The notes beneath the pieces were generated by a model. That model ran no database searches. It was not told where the DNA came from and worked only from the letters and a program-made list of their open reading frames with translations. Below are positions 7,288 through 8,539 of a stretch of DNA of 8,539 bases, piece by piece. The stretch's first letter is position 1, and each line of letters starts with the position of its first letter. The DNA comes from Desulfobacteraceae bacterium. GTDB taxonomy: Bacteria; Desulfobacterota; Desulfobacteria; Desulfobacterales; JAABSP01. The DNA is taken from contig JAABTE010000093.1 of assembly GCA_011390035.1 (NCBI GenBank), positions 1 through 8,539 of the forward strand, given 5' to 3'. The position numbers and the translations under genes are program-made.

Positions 7288-7305
7288 TGACTGAGCGCTC
7301 GTTCA
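7288..7305. promoter_or_regulatory. Putative TetR operator, copy 2 (tetR autoregulation)
   Basis: TGACTGAGCGCTCGTTCA, the exact 18-bp reverse complement of the site at 5060-5077; identity stops at the edges of the 18 bp, as expected for a selected binding site rather than a recent duplication. It starts 4 nt past the -10 of the tetR promoter and covers the predicted transcription start, giving simple autorepression. It also lies upstream of the divergent cNMP/CBS gene, about 100 bp from its longest start, so it might affect that gene too. Confidence 0.75.
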
Positions 7306-7312
7306 GGTTTTT

Positions 7313-7340
7313 CGCGCATGGTTATTAGCGCGTGTTTTTT
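7313..7340 (+). terminator. Terminator-like hairpin in the tetR leader (possible attenuator)
   Basis: CGCGC (7313-7317) pairs with GCGCG (7328-7332) around a 10-nt loop, followed by TG and six T residues (7335-7340). It lies just inside the predicted tetR transcript, about 120 nt before the coding start. The five-pair stem is short, so strength is doubtful; an attenuator limiting read-through into tetR-icmF is one reading. Confidence 0.3.
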
Positions 7341-7369
7341 CATCGCCCGCTGCTTAAATCATTGCTTCA

Positions 7370-7428
7370 GCCGTGTTGTGCCGTGTTGCTTCCGGGAATG
7401 GAAAAATGTTGGTTCCGGGAATCGAAAA
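7370..7428. repeat. Nested tandem repeats in the tetR leader, two carrying TTCCGGGAA dyads
   Basis: Two 10-bp units (GCCGTGTTGT at 7370-7379, GCCGTGTTGC at 7380-7389) run into two 22-bp units (7384-7405 and 7407-7428) that differ at two positions and repeat every 23 bp. Each 22-bp unit holds TTCCGGGAA (7390-7398 and 7413-7421), a 9-bp dyad around a central base. The spacing is about two helical turns, which would suit a second DNA-binding protein. Replication slippage is the simpler explanation. Confidence 0.6.
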
Positions 7429-7448
7429 TTGAGCAAAAAAAGGACGTC

Positions 7449-7466
7449 ATGAGTCAATCGCCATGA
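7449..7466 (+). CDS. Five-codon leader ORF overlapping the tetR start
   Basis: ATG AGT CAA TCG CCA TGA encodes MSQSP and ends in a TGA that shares ATGA with the tetR start. AAGGA at 7440-7444 sits 4 nt before this ATG, but 18 nt before the tetR ATG, too far for usual use. The best ribosome site therefore serves the short ORF, and tetR may be translated by coupling through the ATGA overlap. Whether the peptide is made, or has any role of its own, is unknown. Confidence 0.4.
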   Translation: MSQSP

Positions 7467-8107
7467 GCCAGATGACCAGCCAGGACATCCCGACCCAGAT
7501 CAAGAATCCCGACCTTGTGGAGCGCCGCCGGCGCCAGATTGTGGACGCGGCCGTGCAGTTGTTCATCGAAAAGGGCTTTCACAAGACCACGACGCGCCAG
7601 ATCGCCCAGGCGGCCGGATTTTCCATCGGCTCGCTTTATGAATACGTCTCTTCAAAGGAAGACGTGCTGTTTCTGGTCTGCGAGGCCATCCACGCCGAGA
7701 TCAAGCGGGGCGTGGCCGAAGCCCTGGCCCGCACCATGGAGGGGCGCGGCACGCTGGCGGAGGTGATCCGGGAGTATTTCCTGGTCTGCCACCGCATGTG
7801 CGACCATATCCTTTTAATATACCAGGAGACCCAGTCCCTGCCCCAGCAGTGGCGCAAGAAGGTGCTGGAAAACGAGATCAACATCACCGGCATCTTCGTT
7901 TCCGTGCTGGCCCGGCTGGTGGCCGCCGGAGACCTGCCCCGGATGGAGGACCGCGCCATAGATCTGGTGGCCCACGACATCACCGTGCTGGGCCACATGT
8001 GGACCTTCCGCCGGTGGTTCCTGGGCCGGCACTACAGCATCGAGGAATACATCGATCTGCAAACCGATTTCATCATGGGAAAAGCCACCGGAGCCATGGA
8101 GGAATAA
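7463..8107 (+). CDS. TetR/AcrR-family transcriptional repressor
   Basis: A 214-residue one-domain-plus-ligand-pocket repressor of typical length. The N-terminal helix-turn-helix spans about residues 22-70: RRRRQIVDAAVQLFIEKGFH, then TTTRQIAQAAGFSIGSLYEY, with the recognition helix near 53-65 and the family signature YVSSKEDVLF. The C-terminal half (about 75-205) is helical, includes IYQETQSLPQQW, and would bind an effector and form the dimer; its ligand cannot be read from the sequence. It lies 37 nt upstream of icmF on the same strand, with no terminator between, and behind a promoter carrying a palindrome repeated exactly at the synthetase/symporter promoter. I infer that it represses both units and responds to an acid or acyl-CoA. 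No in-frame start exists upstream of 7463 because of a stop at 7430; Met4 is an alternative start. Confidence 0.92.
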   Translation: MSQMTSQDIPTQIKNPDLVERRRRQIVDAAVQLFIEKGFHKTTTRQIAQAAGFSIGSLYEYVSSKEDVLFLVCEAIHAEIKRGVAEALARTMEGRGTLAEVIREYFLVCHRMCDHILLIYQETQSLPQQWRKKVLENEINITGIFVSVLARLVAAGDLPRMEDRAIDLVAHDITVLGHMWTFRRWFLGRHYSIEEYIDLQTDFIMGKATGAMEE

Positions 8108-8144
8108 TCCGGTTTCATATTTAATAAGCTTACAGGAGAAGACA

Positions 8145-8539
8145 ATGCGCGCCGAACCCCAAACCTACAAACCAAAGCATCATGTGCGGGTGATCACCGC
8201 CACCTCGCTTTTCGACGGCCATGACGCCTCCATCAACATCATGCGCCGCATCCTGCAGAGCACCGGCGCCGAGGTCATTCACCTCGGCCATAACCGCTCC
8301 GTCCATGAGATCGTGGAGGCGGCCATAGAAGAAGACGTCCACGGCATCGCCATCTCCAGCTATCAGGGCGGCCACGTGGAATACTTCAAATACATGGTGG
8401 ACCTGCTCCGGGAAAAGGGCGCCGGCCATATAAAGGTGTTCGGCGGCGGCGGCGGCGTCATCGTTCCCGAGGAGATCCGGGATCTTCAGGCCTACGGCGT
8501 CACCAGGATCTATTCCCCCGAGGACGGCGCCCGCATGGG
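8145..8539 (+). CDS. icmF: Fused isobutyryl-CoA mutase IcmF, N-terminal B12-binding part, cut by window edge
   Basis: The visible 131 residues form a cobalamin-binding domain placed at the very N terminus, as in IcmF, where it is followed by a GTPase chaperone and the mutase catalytic domain (about 1080 residues in all). In methylmalonyl-CoA mutase this domain is C-terminal. Key pieces are SLFDGHDASINIMRRILQ (21-38), with Asp24-Gly25-His26 supplying the lower-axial His, the SSYQGGH segment (71-77) in place of the SxL motif, and the glycine run GGGGG at 100-104. IcmF interconverts isobutyryl-CoA and n-butyryl-CoA with adenosylcobalamin; some relatives also act on pivalyl- or isovaleryl-CoA. 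ATG is preceded by AGGAG (8134-8138) at 6 nt. The GTPase and mutase domains are outside the window, so a stand-alone B12-binding subunit is not excluded, but the sequence strongly resembles IcmF. Co-transcription with tetR is likely. Confidence 0.85.
   Translation, partial: MRAEPQTYKPKHHVRVITATSLFDGHDASINIMRRILQSTGAEVIHLGHNRSVHEIVEAAIEEDVHGIAISSYQGGHVEYFKYMVDLLREKGAGHIKVFGGGGGVIVPEEIRDLQAYGVTRIYSPEDGARM

Noticed and set aside
8214..8233. Apparent departure from the DxHxxG cobalamin motif (DGHDAS) in IcmF
   Set aside because: From memory, IcmF proteins commonly have Ala or Ser-type residues there, so I treat it as family-typical rather than a defect. An alignment would settle it.

Overview
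This GC-rich, tightly packed chromosomal window is built around activation and rearrangement of short- or branched-chain carboxylic acids. It carries two acyl-CoA synthetases, a Na+/solute (SSS) symporter with a two-helix partner, a cNMP/CBS/nucleotidyltransferase-like regulatory protein, a TetR-family repressor and the first third or less of a gene whose product looks like fused isobutyryl-CoA mutase (IcmF). Gene content and codon style suggest a Desulfobacterota-type (deltaproteobacterial) acid-oxidising anaerobe. That placement is an inference: there is no rRNA or other phylogenetic marker here.

Layout. From the left edge to 7190 all genes read on the minus strand: a fatty acyl-CoA synthetase running off the left edge (1-1194), a gap with a GC-rich hairpin and a tandem repeat (1195-1413), the SSS symporter (1414-3003), its small two-helix partner (3015-3257), a medium-chain/branched-chain type acyl-CoA synthetase (3307-4941), a 263-bp promoter/operator gap, and the cNMP-CBS-DUF294 protein (5205-7190). 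A 272-bp divergent regulatory gap follows. Then, on the plus strand, come tetR (7463-8107) and icmF (8145 to the right edge).

The most interesting signal is regulatory. The same 18-bp imperfect palindrome, with core GAGCGCTC, occurs exactly twice. One copy lies just downstream of a strong sigma70-like promoter for the synthetase/small protein/symporter operon (5060-5077). The other lies just downstream of a sigma70-like promoter for tetR-icmF (7288-7305, in inverted orientation). This is the arrangement expected of a TetR repressor that controls itself, the mutase and the uptake/activation operon. It supports a model in which a short-chain acid such as isobutyrate or butyrate is imported by the symporter, converted to its CoA ester by the synthetase and interconverted by IcmF, with an acyl-CoA or acid as a plausible inducer. 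The cNMP-CBS-DUF294 gene lies between the two sites and may sense energy or nucleotide state for the transporter. The tetR leader is unusually elaborate, with tandem repeats, a terminator-like hairpin and a five-codon ORF overlapping the tetR start.
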